From: Paratinospora sagittata
Lineage: Eukaryota; Streptophyta; Magnoliopsida; Ranunculales; Menispermaceae
DNA: 64,000 nt
Reading direction: 5' to 3'
Assembly (NCBI GenBank): GCA_035771175.1
Contig: CM069590.1
Coordinates: 33,742,821 to 33,806,820, forward strand
Shown here: positions 11,331 to 23,160 of the stretch, in pieces
How the letters are laid out: each line of letters begins with the position of its first letter
Numbering within the stretch: the first letter of the stretch is position 1
Position numbers and translations under genes: made by a program
The notes under the pieces: generated by a model
The model's database searches: none
Told to the model about the DNA's origin: nothing
Seen by the model: the letters and a program-made list of their open reading frames with translations, nothing else

Positions 11331-11907
11331 AATTTTGACTCAAGATTAAATATACAATAAATGCGAATAAAAACTCAATAAATTTCAAATTAAATATATA
11401 AATTTAAATCATTTGAAATACCGTAAAATGTAAGATCAAAACATGCAAGTATGCAAGTGATTTGTGCATGCTTTTGGAAAACGTTTGAGCAATGTCAATT
11501 AGAGAAAGATTTACCTTAAACACTTTGTGTATTTCTCATTGCTCATAATCGTTAAATCTAACTCTTCCTTATGAGATCTTCAATAAGAGCTTTGCACAGA
11601 GTTGAATGACATGAACTTTGATGAAGAGATGTAGACTTGAAGCTTGATCGAATCATTCGAGTGAAGTGATCTTAAAATCAAGATGTGATCGTTGAAGTCC
11701 TTTTGTTTGAAACGAACTTGACCGTCGGATGATCTTTGAGTTCCTTGATCGAGTCATTCCTTGGCTTTTTGCTTTCCTTAGGTGCTTGGTTGAAATCTTG
11801 ATACGCGCACGTTTAGCACCGAAAACTATTTTGTTTGTGATCATCAAAATATACTTTATCATAACATATTTAGGGGTGAGCTAAGTGATGAACCGTATAG
11901 GTTAACA

Positions 11908-12660
11908 GTCATGTGGATTGATTGCTGACAAGAGTGGCATAGGAGACGTGTGGTCGGATTTCCAAATTCTCAATTGAGAAATGATCCTTTCAATTCTAAC
12001 TTTATTACTATTTCATGCCCACGAAATGAGTGTACTTGTTTAGGAGGAAGAAGTTAATATTTTGACATACCTCCTTCAGAGAGGACGGAGTCGATGTGTC
12101 GGCATACCTCCATTGGGGAGGATGGAGTCGATACTTCAACATACCTCTGCCAAAGAGGATGGAGCCAACATTTTGACATACCTCTACTAAGGAGGAAGGA
12201 GTTGAAAAATCTGTACATACCTCTTATGAGGCTTCGCTAAGTAGCATTTAGAAAGAAAATTGAAGGATAAAGATCTCTTAAGAATGAGGATGGAAGTATA
12301 TGACTATAGTCTTGGTGGTTGAAATTCCTGATCTTAGCATTGGCATGACACCATTTGTGTGAGAGTTTGTGTACAACAATGATTACTAGTCCAGTATGGG
12401 TACGAATCCTTTGAGGACTTGTATGGTAAGCCATCTAGATCTCCGATTTATTGGACAGAAATAGGAGATACATTGATGATAGGATCAGAGTTTGTACAAG
12501 AACACACAAAGAAGAATTAAACAGATCCGACAGAATTTGAAAACACCAAGACATATAGAAAAGCTGCGCCGATAATCGGCGGAGAGCCATAAAATTGATG
12601 TGGGAGATCACGTGTACGGAAGGTCTCACCCCAGAAAGGACGTGATGTAGGATTCATGTT
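11908..12660 (+). pseudogene. pol: Gypsy X integrase remnant
   Basis: After the solo LTR the connection region resumes (VDWLLTR) and decays quickly. From about 12340 a translation like EFVYNND, SMG.NPF, LYG, SPIYWTEIGDT, then GSEFVQEHTKK and VSPQKG parallels the integrase core end and C-terminal part of element N (38750-38940). Many stops and a shift near 12540 break it, and the DDE catalytic residues are not recoverable. The hairpin minisatellite at 12064-12240 interrupts the middle. Confidence 0.7.
12064..12240. repeat. Minisatellite of small hairpins, cluster 1
   Basis: Five units of about 38-40 bp each begin CATACCTC and contain a short perfect stem: CCTCC-attg-GGGAGG, CCTCT-gcca-AAGAGG, CCTC-tacta-AGGAGG, CCTC-ttat-GAGG. 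The pairing bases vary between units while complementarity is kept. Confidence 0.75.
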
Positions 12661-13464
12661 CCTTAAATAGACCATTCAAACTTGATTCCCACAATTATGA
12701 ATGTTTAAAATTTGGAAATACTCAGACGGAGTGTTTTTCGGAAAAGAGCTATTGGATCCAAGATAACGAGACTGAATTTTTTAAAACTGCTCTAAAGATT
12801 GGATTTCTAGATGAGTCACCGGATTAGGGTACTCATATTTCATTCCATACTAATTGTGGGATTCAAATTGTTAATTGAATACTTGTGACCAAATAAGATA
12901 AAGATTGAATGAAAGTTTCAACCTCTTGAGCCTTGAATATACAATTCAGGATGGAGTATTCCTGTAATCAATTGGATCCAAGTTGTTAAGTTCAGAACTT
13001 TGGAATGATTCTTCAAGAAATTTAACTTGAAGTAGATTTAGTTCTTACTTTTACCATATAACTAATGACTACAATGATGTATGTCCTTAATAATGTGTAC
13101 AAAGAGGAAGGAGTTGAAGTTCAACATACCTCTATTGAAGAGGAAGGAGTTGGTATCTCAACATACCTCTTCTAGGACATCATCAAGTAACATTTGGAAC
13201 ACTAGAGGATAAGGAGGAACATAAGGGTTTACTCAGGGATAGACCAAAAAGTACATGAATCGTGGCCTGTGAGTCTGTTACAATAGCGAGGCCTAAGAGC
13301 GGACAATACATTGGTTCTAAATGTTTAAATTCCTGGTTGAACCTTGTACTCCTAAAATGATTCTGATGTATCTTGTGGAGGAGTACTTTATAGATTTTAT
13401 GAAATGAGGTATGCTTCCAAACTTTAAATTTTGAGGACGAAATTACTTCTCAAGTTGGGGAGGC
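12661..13464 (+). other. X 3' internal region with PPT
   Basis: No readable coding sequence was found apart from the second hairpin cluster. The end (13425-13464) reads TTTTGAGGACGAAATTACTT then CAAGTTGGGGAGGC, the layout seen at the end of chromovirus internal regions. The purine-rich GTTGGGGAGG is the PPT, directly before the LTR start TGTAACG. Confidence 0.7.
13085..13170. repeat. Minisatellite of small hairpins, cluster 2
   Basis: Two further units (CATACCTCTATTGAAGAGG, CATACCTCTTCTAGG) are followed by ATCAAGTAACATTTGGAA, resembling the bases that follow cluster 1 (CTAAGTAGCATTTAGAAA). A block containing unit plus flank was therefore duplicated within the X interior. Confidence 0.65.
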
Positions 13465-15912
13465 TGTAACGACCCTCAATTTCATAAAGTGAGACCCCAA
13501 AATGTTTATACATCTAATTAAACACCTACGTTCATTTATACGTATATCGGAGTGTATAATACATGTATACCTACGTAAGAGTTGTATGCATGTATAAGAA
13601 TACATGGGAAATATTATAAATTAAATTAGGTGAATGGTTTATTAAACGAGAAAATAGTGTAATTAGATGGAAGTTAAATTATATTAATTTAATTTAAACT
13701 ATATTAAATTAGATGAGAGTTAGATTGTTATGTGGAGCATGAGTGTATGGGAACACTTTTTATAAGTTGCTCTCATTTAATCTTTCTCTCTAACGTGATT
13801 TGAAGAAAGAAGAGAAAAATATTTTAAATTATATGGGGGGTTGGTTAAGTATACAACACATGGGTGTATGGAAAAAAAACAAATTGTAAAACATGGTCCA
13901 TTTATCATTCTTTCTAGCGTGAATTGAGGAAAGAAAAAAAAAGAAGAAAAAGGAAGAAGGTGTACCAAAGAAAGAAAAGAAAGGGCGAGAATGAAAATGA
14001 TAGTTTTGCAGCTGATTCGTCGCACAGGTAAGCCATTTTTGCTCTTTTTCGTCATAAAATTGATCTTTAAGCTACGTGTAACAATCCTATCGATATAATT
14101 TTTGTTATAGGATGTGTTTTGTGGTGTTTTCAAAAATAGGGTTTTGACCCACTTTGAGTAAAAACATGTAAAAATTATATGTTATCACTCATAGAGTCGG
14201 GTAAGTTTGTCTGTGTTCATGTGTAATATTAGCATCGGTACAGCTGTCGAAAGCCAAATTTGACACTGGGGACCTTTGGAACCTAGTTAAACCCCAATGA
14301 AAGTATGGTTTGAGACAATAGAATCGTAGATGGATCAATTCTGACGTTTCGATACCAACATATGATTTTTGGGTATCAATTGAGATGTTTAGTATATGCC
14401 TGAATGAATTCGGTAGTTACTATAAACTTGGATATTAGTAGAAACGTAGTTGAAAGGCATGTTTCTACTATCCATTTCCTTAAGAATAATCATGAGGGCC
14501 ATGTAAAATATTTGGGACGTCCTCGCATGATTTTTAGACAGGAATAGAATTATGGGAATTAGTTGGATGCATTGGAAAGTTAGAAATTGATATAAATGGA
14601 AAGAATACCCATTAATATGAATAAATTAACTTGAATATGAATTAATATGAATGGGTATTAATATGAATTAAATGATATGTGCGGGGTTCTATTAGAGGTG
14701 GTGGAGTAAGTTGATAGTATGGGAATTATATCCCGGCATTGGTTGTGAGTAGAGTTTCAATTATATTATTCCTTTGTATCATCCTACTTATATTGATTGC
14801 TTGGTCATGTATGTTTTATTTGAGATTTTCATGGTGTGATGAAATGAGGAAAAACTCTTTAATTCTTGTTAGTTTGATTTATCGTGGGAAAGTGGATTTT
14901 TGGACATCCCCGTGTAGGTTGTGAGAATTTCCTACAAGGACATAATCAGACCACTTATTCCAATAAATTTACTAATCATGAACTTAATGAAGGTTTTAGC
15001 ATGTCGTTTGTTGGTTGAATGTAAGTCGTCATTTATTGTTCCAGTGCGGGGCTTTCTGTGATCAGTATTGAGTCTATGCCTTTGGAAAAATCGGGCTAGA
15101 CTTTTAACAAAGTCATGAATAACTTACGTTGGACCATTGAATGGACTCTATTATTCACTGCCACTGATGGAAGTATTGAAGTTAAATTATCAGATGTTAC
15201 GTGACCTCAGGTTGAGAAATCAACTTGAAAGTGTCTTACAATTGGTTATATGCATAATATGGCCTTGGGACACTTGTCACGTTTGCTTGAATAAAGGGTG
15301 AATAAGGGGCATAGATTTTTAAATTGCATTTACTATACATTGTTTGTATATGATGTATGTATTGATTTGCATTGTTTCGTACATAGCATTGAACATGCAT
15401 ACATGGGATTTTTAGATGAATGAATGATGATATTCTTGAATTATAATCACTGGGCACCGTTGGCTCATTCTACTCCCAAATTTTCAAGTCCTTCAGCTGT
15501 AGATAAGGGCAAGGGATTAGAGTATCAGTGAGATAGTAGTTAGAGGAACCTTGTTTTGATGTAGGTTTGATGTATATGGCTATATTCATATATTTTGATA
15601 TTTTGCCTATGTAAATATACGTATATAGCACCCCGCATATGAAATTAAGTAGACGGATGTATGGAATCTGAAGTTGTGATAGATGGATACTGTTAAATGT
15701 TTTGGTATGGATTTTAAATGGATGTGGATATATATTTGTGTTTGATGGATTATCAAGTGAATTGGAAATGTGTTAGATGTCCTAAATACAAAAGAGACTC
15801 TGTCGGAGTCTGGTTGAGGCTTAACAGGGGTTTAATGGTCCTATTGTGCATAGGATGGTTAGATTCCTGTGCCGGTCAGGATGCCTTGGGAGTTTGGGAA
15901 GGGGTCTTCACA
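13465..15912 (+). mobile_element. Gypsy X 3' LTR
   Basis: It starts TGTAACGACC just after the PPT and ends GGGGTCTTCACA, 2448 bp. The last part matches 6328-6617, which is followed by a PBS, and 4752-5472. Its first 1.4 kb resembles the solo LTR 56864-58863 in layout and in blocks such as TTTTGGTATC and AAGCTACGTGT. It carries CACTGGGCACCGTTGGCTCA at 15448-15467. Small frames inside it are non-coding. Confidence 0.85.
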
Positions 15913-16850
15913 TTCTCCATTCAAGTCTACACCACTCTTCTCATACAGTGATGTGAGATACATCCCAAATGGGAATCCTCCTCTTTTACTTACTACAGTA
16001 TCTATGACATGAATGAGAAGGTAAGACAGATTTATCTTCTTTTTTTGAAAGATGCACACCAAAAGCAAATCCAACTCATTGACACTCCCCCTACTTCCTA
16101 ATTTAAGCTGAATAATGTGGGTGACAATGTTGTGGAGAACTCATGGAATAAATTCAAAGGACTTATTTGAGAGTTTTTTTATCAACACTAGAGTGGGCCT
16201 TCAATCTAGAAACATAACTTAGTGCTACCAGACTGTCATACTCAGGAAACTGAAATTTCCCTTTTGAAAAGATGATTACATGAGTATCATCATCATCAAG
16301 TAGAGAAAAATTCTCTATGAAAAACTATGGAGAAATTTCTACTGCTTTTCCCTTCACAATGGACTTTCTAACCATCCCAGACTTGGGCTTCTTTTGCAGG
16401 TTTTGTTAAAATTCCTTGACTAGATTTGGATACCATTTATCTTGGTGTGTAAGGAACTTAGTCCAACCTTGGAATTCGAGCAAAGGTTGCAAATTGAGAT
16501 GTGCCTTGGCAAATAAGTTAAAGTCTGCCAAGCAACCATCTAAAATTGCTATGTTGGCTAATTTTTCAGCTTATCCTTTTTCTTGGATTTCTGGACTGAG
16601 GTGGATTGCTCAGCTTGTGGCGCATTGGCTGGAGGTTCCACTTGAACTATGGACACAAGAACTAGGCTAGGAGCAAAAGCAATTGGTACCTCGGGGACTT
16701 GAGTACTTGACTCAATTGGAGTCCCTTTGACTCGGGGTCTCACTCTTCTGGTTGGAGAGGGTAAGGGTGAAGAAGCTCTCTTACAAGCTAAGTGTGTGGG
16801 CAATTTCTTGAGTTTGGGTGTCGTTGGTGAAGACAATTTCATTTTGCAAG
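15913..16850 (-). pseudogene. Putative plant transposon protein-type ORF, decayed (copy 2)
   Basis: Read on the minus strand, a proline/serine/lysine-rich N-terminal part (PKLKKLPTHLACKRASS; open 16558-16905) leads to QGWTKFLTHQDKWYPNLVKE, then VSRLKAHSSVDKK, and INLSYLLIHV...FPFGMYLTSLYEKSGVDLNG. These resemble the plant transposon protein domain of some Tat/Ogre elements. Stops follow KEF, ISP and others, so it is dead. It sits directly downstream (in its own sense) of a Tat-like LTR, supporting origin from such an element. The element X insertion truncates its C-terminal side. Confidence 0.62.
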
Positions 16851-18414
16851 CACACGAAAACCAAGTTATAATATATACTGGTGAATATCGGGTTATCGTC
16901 CTCAAGGATTAGCAAAACTATGAATTGAGTACTAAAAGTAAAATAAGCAAGAATTAAAACTAAACGATGTAACTTGGATAGAAAATAGAGAAAATCAATG
17001 ATTAAAAGAAAACTCTAGAGGATTAATATCACTATGTCTTCACTTATGGTTTTCAAAATGTCATGTAAATGATTAATTCATGGATTTATAAATCATGGAT
17101 CTAATTCAATTAAACCCCTCTTCCAAGTGCTAGTTTAGTTATCTACGCTCAACACATTAATTCCCTTTTTCAAGTGATAAACCAATGAATTAAACATGCA
17201 TTAAGATTTGAGACCCATTTTTGAATGATTTCCAAGGGCATTGTAGGTTTCCCAACACCATACAATAACCCTAGGTTGCAATTTTCCCAATACAATTCAA
17301 TATCCCCTTTTCCAAGTGATAGATATCAAATCTAAGGTCATCCAAAATGTGGCCAGCAATTTGAAAGCATTAAGAGTTGGATATTACAAACAAACCCACA
17401 TAATCAATCAAAAACATACAAAAAATAATCAAACCATAAAATTCAACATAGATCAATTAACCTCTAGGTTAGAAATTTAGCTCATAATCATGTTCAAGAA
17501 TACAAAAGAGATAAATGAAAAACATGAATACAAGAGAGAAGACATGAATACAAGAAGAACTGAATAAGAAATAAATGAAAAACCCCCTTTAGAGTAGCTT
17601 TCCTTCTTCTACTTCTCCAAAAAATCTTACAACTTATCTTCCTCCTCAAGCTCTTTCTTGCCTCCTTTACTCAACCCTCACCCTAATTAATTGTTATCTA
17701 AATCTATTAGAATATGAAAGATCCTCTAAAACAACCCTAAAATGAAATTATTTACATAAGTGGGGAAAATACCAAAAAGGGTAAGCAAAAGTAGTCAAAA
17801 TACACTAAATAACACACTATGCACAACCCAGCGCCGTGACGCTTGGATCCAGCGCTGTGGCGCAACGCTGAAATTTCGCTCTGAGCACCACTCCTTTCTT
17901 CTTTCTTGATTCTCTTTGTGTGGACTTAGCCATTTTTCTGGCTTTTCTCTTGAGTCATTGGTCCATCTTTTGCACCTTTCTTTGACATGATTTTTTCACC
18001 ATTTAAATCACATTCCATCCCACTTTTAGGCTCTTTATTTACCTACAAAACAAAACACAAAAACACAAGTAAGTGGTCTAAACTAATCAAGTATTAAAAG
18101 TCTAACTGAAACTATGTATGAACTGGCAAAATGTGACAATATTAATATGTACATGATGCAATTAACTTTAGGAAACATACCTAAAAATCATGATTATTTT
18201 CCTAAGCTAGCCTAATGCATTTTATTCATGAAAAGCACTAAAACCAACTTATAAAACTCATAAAAATATCTAAATGAACCTAAAGCACTAAATATGAACA
18301 ATTAATGCAAATATATCTAAAAACTAGCTAAATACACCTAAAAGCCTATGAAATTAACATGTAAAACATTATCTAAAACTTGACTTATTAGCCATTTCAA
18401 GAAATTTGATGACA
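16848..18414 (-). mobile_element. Tat-like gypsy LTR, minus strand
   Basis: The plus-strand start (CCAAGTTATAATATATACTGG, then TATCGTCCTCAAGG) is the inverse of the Tat LTR 3' end seen at 20510-20590. The far end ...TTTGATGACA would be the LTR start TGTCATC. A GC-rich patch near 17825-17875 resembles one at 19560-19600. The usual tRNA-Asp PBS is not present at the inner end, so the LTR/ORF junction is probably rearranged. Limits are approximate. Confidence 0.6.
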
Positions 18415-18589
18415 GTACAAATTTTAGATGATTTCAAGATGGAAGTTGGGTTTCTAAGGCTCTCTAGATTAGAAATTGAAAGAAGTTTGGAATTTTACCT
18501 ATGGATTTTAAAAAAGGACTTGAAGAATTCGACTGGAGACACTTTTCACGGTTCTTCCCGGAGCGGGCTCTTCTTCCCTTCTCGTATTA
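18415..18589. other. Unassigned stretch
   Basis: It holds part of a 75-codon open frame (18406-18633) with no recognisable domain and no counterpart elsewhere in the window. It could be flanking target DNA between two elements. I see no functional signal. Confidence 0.35.
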
Positions 18590-19011
18590 GTGTCCTAGGG
18601 CATCTCAGAATGATCAAAATGACTACGTCCTAGGGCATCCTAGAGCGTCCTTACATGTAGAGTTTATAGATTCAATCAGCGTCCTACCATTCTAGGAGTG
18701 TCATCACGTATCTCGCATCTTGACGATAACACTTGTGTATTAACGTCCTCATAGACACTTTGCAATGATTTTATTTAGTTATTTCCAGCCTTTCATATTT
18801 GATTTTTCATTTATATGTTGGACACATGATCAACCATAATGATTAACATTTTATATTTGCGCAGATCATAGCAATCATTTTAGTAAATCATGCCAACAAA
18901 GCATTTTGTCATTTTACGCACGACATAATCATAAACTATTTCTATGATCAATAATTATTGAAGATGTTATATTGCAATTTAAGCATGACAATAATTAATT
19001 AGCAACAATAC
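18590..19011 (-). mobile_element. Sirevirus-like LTR remnant
   Basis: Degenerate GCGTCCT modules (18600-18745) and an inner edge reading TTAATTAGCAACA (possible inverted LTR start TGTTGC) suggest a minus-strand Sirevirus-like LTR. It could be what is left of the 3' LTR of element A with pol deleted. Similarity to the A 5' LTR is weak, so this is tentative. Confidence 0.4.
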
Positions 19012-19221
19012 AAAGTATACCTTATGAATTCTTCTCAAGGTACTCCAAAGTCTTCAACTTGGGCAACTTGATTCCTTCCTTTGAAGCAGTTGAAATATTT
19101 TCTGATTTTTGCTTTCCATGATGATCTCCCTTCTAGTGCTTCATTTTGAATACTTCCATCTTCATTTTGGATCAAAGTTCTTACTATGTTTGTTGATGAT
19201 TCTTCAACCTACTGATGCATA
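19012..19221. repeat. Left copy of about 208-bp direct repeat flanking the Tat element
   Basis: AAAGTATACCTTATGAATTC to CTGATGCATA is repeated at 26199-26406 with few differences. It is part of the gag reading frame of element A (minus). The two copies immediately flank the Tat insertion, far longer than a normal 5-bp TSD. Confidence 0.85.
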
Positions 19222-19223
19222 TG

Positions 19224-20603
19224 TGATAGTTACCTATTTACATAGGATTTATAGCATGTTTTAGGACATTTCATACATTATTGTCATGTGTTTATGTTAG
19301 TTTTAATGCATTTGATAGTTTAGGAATAAATTGGTTTTCATGCATTATTTTAGTTCAATAAGTTATAATTTGATTTATTATATGCTTGAGTGTGTTTTTG
19401 TTTTCATTTGTTTTTTTTTTTTAGGTATTTAGATGTGTTAGTCATGGTTTTGGATGAAGAAAACATGCTCTAGAAGTTGCCAAAGAGAAGCATGAAGAAC
19501 CCAAGTCAGAAAGGAGGAAAAAATTGGCTAAGTCCACAAAAAAGCACAAATTTCAATGTTTTGGGCGTTGCGGCACCGCAGCGCTGTGGTGGTGAATAAA
19601 GAGAGAGGAGTTTAGCGTTCTAGGCACTGTGGTGCCATTACTGTTCACGAAATTTTGTTTTTAGCAATTTTTACACACTTTCTAATTCCGATTTTGGACT
19701 ACTTGGGGGCTTATAATATATCAAAATTTAGGGTTTGTCATGTGGGAAGACATTGGGAAAGAGAAGGTAGACGGCTGGAGCAAAGTGGAGAAGAGATCGA
19801 CATTAAAGACCATTGAAAATCTCTACAACACTCTAGTTTGCTTTCTTTTGTCCGGATTCATGTTTAAACCATTATTGATTGTTTTCATCTCTTTAGTTAT
19901 GAACTAAACCTCATTTCTAGAGGTGTAGATTGATCCAAACTTGAGATTATGTGTTAGCTTTTATTGTTATTTATTCTTAATGAAAGTTCTTAGTTTATTT
20001 ATACTTTTCTGAGCGTAATGCTTTTGATCCCCTGATCAAGGATTGACTGATCATAGACTCGAGGTAGATGCTTCACAAGAGGGTACCTTGCGTCGGAATA
20101 TGGAGAGTATAGCCTAGGTTATCGTGAGACTCACAAGGAGATCGAGACCCTTTGAAGTCGTTAGGAGGAAATCATAGAACTTAGTGAGTTGTTGTTGTTT
20201 TTGGTTTTCATCGAAAGAGTTAAACCAAAGCAACAAGAATATGCTCTAATCAATGCTCCAAAAGAGGGGATTAAAAAGGTTAGGATTTCTGATTTATAGG
20301 CCAAGGACTGGATTTAATAATTATATTTTTATATAGACATAGTTGAGAGTGAGGTGACATTGAACCTCTAGACCAGTCCATCACTGTTTTCCTATCCAAT
20401 TTAAATTGCTTGTTAGTTAGTATTTAATTGCTTTAATTGCTACTTTAATCAGTCCATCATTCGATTTTGATTTTCTAGGTAAAATTAGGGTTAAAACACG
20501 ATAGATAGTGTAGTAGATAACCCTGAGGACGATACCCAATTTCTCATCGGAATATATTATAACTTGGCAACCGTTCACTTGAGGTTTGCAGGTAACAAGT
20601 TTT
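19224..20603 (+). mobile_element. Tat-type gypsy 5' LTR
   Basis: It starts TGATAGTTACC and runs to the PBS at 20604, with ...GGTAACAAGTTT at the end. It matches 24821-26130. Two extra bases (TG, 19222-19223) separate it from the flanking direct repeat. Compared with the 3' LTR it has extra GC-rich sequence near 19560-19630 and a roughly 34-bp segment near 20515-20560, so the copies have diverged by indels. Confidence 0.85.
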
Positions 20604-20621
20604 TGGCGCCGTTGCCGAGGA
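20604..20621 (+). promoter_or_regulatory. PBS, tRNA-Asp type
   Basis: TGGCGCCGTTGCCGAGGA is complementary to the CCA-tailed 3' end of plant tRNA-Asp (usual form ends GGGGA; one base differs). This primer is characteristic of Tat/Athila/Ogre gypsy elements. Confidence 0.9.
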
Positions 20622-20761
20622 TAATTACTAGTTTTTACTATTATTGTGTTCTTTAACTTTGATTTTAATTTAGATTTTTATATTTTAATGTTATTCTCTG
20701 ATTTATTTATTTTTAGTTTCTGTTTTGTAGGATTTCAAGAATGTATGCAAATAGCAAGAAG

Positions 20762-21895
20762 TTTTACCGTTTGATCTCGAGATTGAACGAACTCTTGGAA
20801 GATTGAGGCGAGAAAGAAAAAGAGAAACTGAAACAATGGCGGATAATCCGAATCAGTTGACGTTGAGGGATTATTTCACACCGGTTATCAACGATAACTA
20901 CTCGAGCATTGTTCGCACTCACATAAATGCGAACAACTTTGAGTTGAAGTCGACTTTGATCTCAATAGACCAGCATCACCAATTTAGAGGTTCCCCTATG
21001 GAAGATCGAACTATCCACATCACCACTTTCTTGGAGATGTGTGACACTGTGAAGATGAATGGTGTTCCTAAAGACACCATTAGACTGAGGTTGTTCCCGT
21101 TCTCACTTCGGGACAAGGCAAAAGCATGGTTGCAATCCTGGCAACCAAATAGTATAGTAACATGGGAGGACATGGTATACAAGTTTCTACATAAGTTCTT
21201 TCCTCTCGCCAAGACCGCCCAACTACGAGCTGAGATTGGGCAATTCAAGCAACAAGAGTCAGAGTCTTTATACGACTCTTGGGAGAGATTCAAGGAGTTG
21301 TTGAGGAAATTTCCTCAACATGGGTTTCAAGATTGGTTACAACTTCAATATTTCTACAATGGGATGACGTTTTCTACAAGGCCTCTAGTAGATGCGGCGG
21401 TCGGCGGTTCATTGTTGTTTAGACTACTCTTGAGGCATTTAGCTTGTTGGAGGAAATGGCTACCAATACCTATGAAGTTCCAGGGGCAAGATCCATGGGG
21501 AAGAAGGCAGCCGGGTTACATGAAGTAGATCCGATCACATCCCTTTCGGCACAAATTTTAAGCCTCTCACATCAACTTACTGCACTTACCACTCAAAGTG
21601 CACAACCATTTATTGAGAAAGCGGCGGCGAATTTGGGCTATTCGGGCAATGAAGCATTGGAGGAGAAAATACAATACATCAACAATCAGGGGTACAATTA
21701 TAGAAATAACCAAGGTGTGCCAAATCAATACAACCTGGGTGTTCGTAATCATGATAATTTCTCTTATGCCAATACAAGGAATACCTTACAACCTCCACCG
21801 GGTATCTACACTCAAGCACAAGATAAGAAGCCTACTAGTGATGAGTTGATGAATACTTTCATAAGAGAGACAAGGGCTCTATCAAGAATTTAGAG
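20762..21895 (+). pseudogene. gag: Tat-type gag, frameshifted
   Basis: The reading begins with FDLEIERTLGRLRRERK, a typical opening for these elements, with an in-frame ATG at 20836. The capsid-like Retrotrans_gag region follows: LRLFPFSLRDKAKAWLQSW, LHKFFPLAKTAQLRAEIGQF, ESLYDSWERFKELLRKFPQH and QLQYFYNGM. A frameshift near 21400 moves reading to the frame open at 21444-21893 (EEMATNTYEVPG, then a glutamine/asparagine-rich part), and another shift occurs near 21880. It lies about 150 bp after the PBS, as expected. Confidence 0.88.
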
Positions 21896-23160
21896 GTGCA
21901 AGTGGGGCAGTTAGCATCACAGATGAATGCCCAACAAAGGGGGTCACTACCTAGCAACACTGAAGTGAACCCAAAAGAGCAGTGCCATGCCATCACCTTG
22001 AGAAGCGGAGAGAAAGTAAAGGGGGCTGATCCTAGCCTAAGCACACCATCACCACCCATTGAAGAGCATGAAGAGATACGCATTGAGACTGAGCCGAGTA
22101 AAAAGAAGGAGGTCAAGTCACAAAAGGGGGATAAGCCACATGAGAGGCCTGGTTCTATCACTTTCATGGATAGCCCCCCTAAACTCAAAACTCCTATTCC
22201 ATTTCCTCAAAGATTCTGAAAGAAAAAGCTTGACGAGCAATTGGCCAAGTTTCTTGATATTTTCAAAAATATTCACATTAACATTCCTTTTGCAGATGCA
22301 CTGGCGCAAATGCCAAACTACATGAAGTTCATGAAGGAAGTTATGTTGAAAAGAGGAAGTTGGAAAAATTCGAAATAGTGAAGCTTACGGAAGAGTGTAG
22401 TGCAATCATACAGAGAAAGCTTCCACAAAAGCTGAAGGATCCAGGGAGTTTCAATATACCTTGCACCATTGGTCCTTTAAATTTTAGTAATGTTTTATTT
22501 GATTTAGGTGCAAGCATTAACTTAATGCCTTTGTGCATTTTCAGGAAATTAGGGCTTGGCGAGGTGAAGGCAACTACAATATCTTTGCAACTAGCGGATC
22601 GATCACTTACATACCCTTGGGGTATCTTTGAGGACGTGCTAGTGAAGGTGGACAAGTTTATCTTCCCGGTGGATTTTGTAGTTTTGGACATGGAGGAAGA
22701 TGACGATATTCCTCTTATACTTGGGTGACCATTCCTTGCTACTGGGAGAACATTGATAGATGTGGAGCTTGGTGAGCTTACTTTGAGGGTTAGTGAAGAA
22801 AAGGTGATGTTTAAGATCTACAATATACCCAAAGCTCCCGATAAGAAGAATACATGCAACCAGATTGATGTCAAGAGGGTAATTGACGAGTGTGCTACCA
22901 AGGCTTATGAAAAGCTTATATCGAAGGATACCTCGGAGCATTATGGGGACAAAATTGAAAATTTTGATGGCCCTCCTCCCTTGGTATGGAAAGACCTGTA
23001 TTTGATGCCTAATGTTGAAGAAGAAAAGTTGTTGAGTACTATGATTGAGCATAAGCGAAAAGATGGATCTTTTTCTCAAGTCAATAAGAAACGGTTAAGA
23101 AACTTTAAGGGTCAAGATAAAAGGAATGAAAAGGCCTTGCTTCTTGATGAACCACCTTGA
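21896..23160 (+). pseudogene. Tat-type gag C-terminus and aspartic protease; RT to IN deleted
   Basis: VGQLASQMNAQQRGSLPSNT and ECHAITLRSG-like blocks end at a TGA (22217-22219). After a shift near 22350 comes LTEECSAIIQRKLPQKLKDP, then the retropepsin centre LFDLGASINLMP (about 22495-22530) and DDIPLILG. A TGA at 22726-22728 replaces the arginine codon expected before PFLATGR; CGA to TGA fits a CpG deamination. The frame then runs to 23160 (VWKDLYLMPN...). The sequence after the stop (GCGCCAGATGGGAGGCAACC) is the kind normally found after the end of pol, so RT, RNase H and integrase are missing. Confidence 0.85.

Larger units (their letters stand above)
9252..11907 (-). mobile_element. Sirevirus-like solo LTR (B family) with perfect TSD
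   Basis: On the plus strand it starts TGTTGGTCCACCCAAGAG and ends TATAGGTTAACA, the inverse of the ends of the B LTR (46738-49575). It is flanked by GTCAT at 9247-9251 and 11908-11912. Removing it rejoins the X pol reading (TWAEIISH next to VDWLLTR). Length is 2656 bp. It carries the sub-repeats, a TATA box, and the hairpin-module array. No internal sequence remains. Confidence 0.92.

Noticed and set aside
4797..15457. Two similar minus-strand small ORFs (4797-4991, 15236-15457)
   Set aside because: They are the same stretch of the duplicated X LTR; similarity comes from the repeat, not from coding constraint.
18406..18633. 75-codon host gene candidate
   Set aside because: No domain, it runs into degenerate LTR modules and has no supporting signals.
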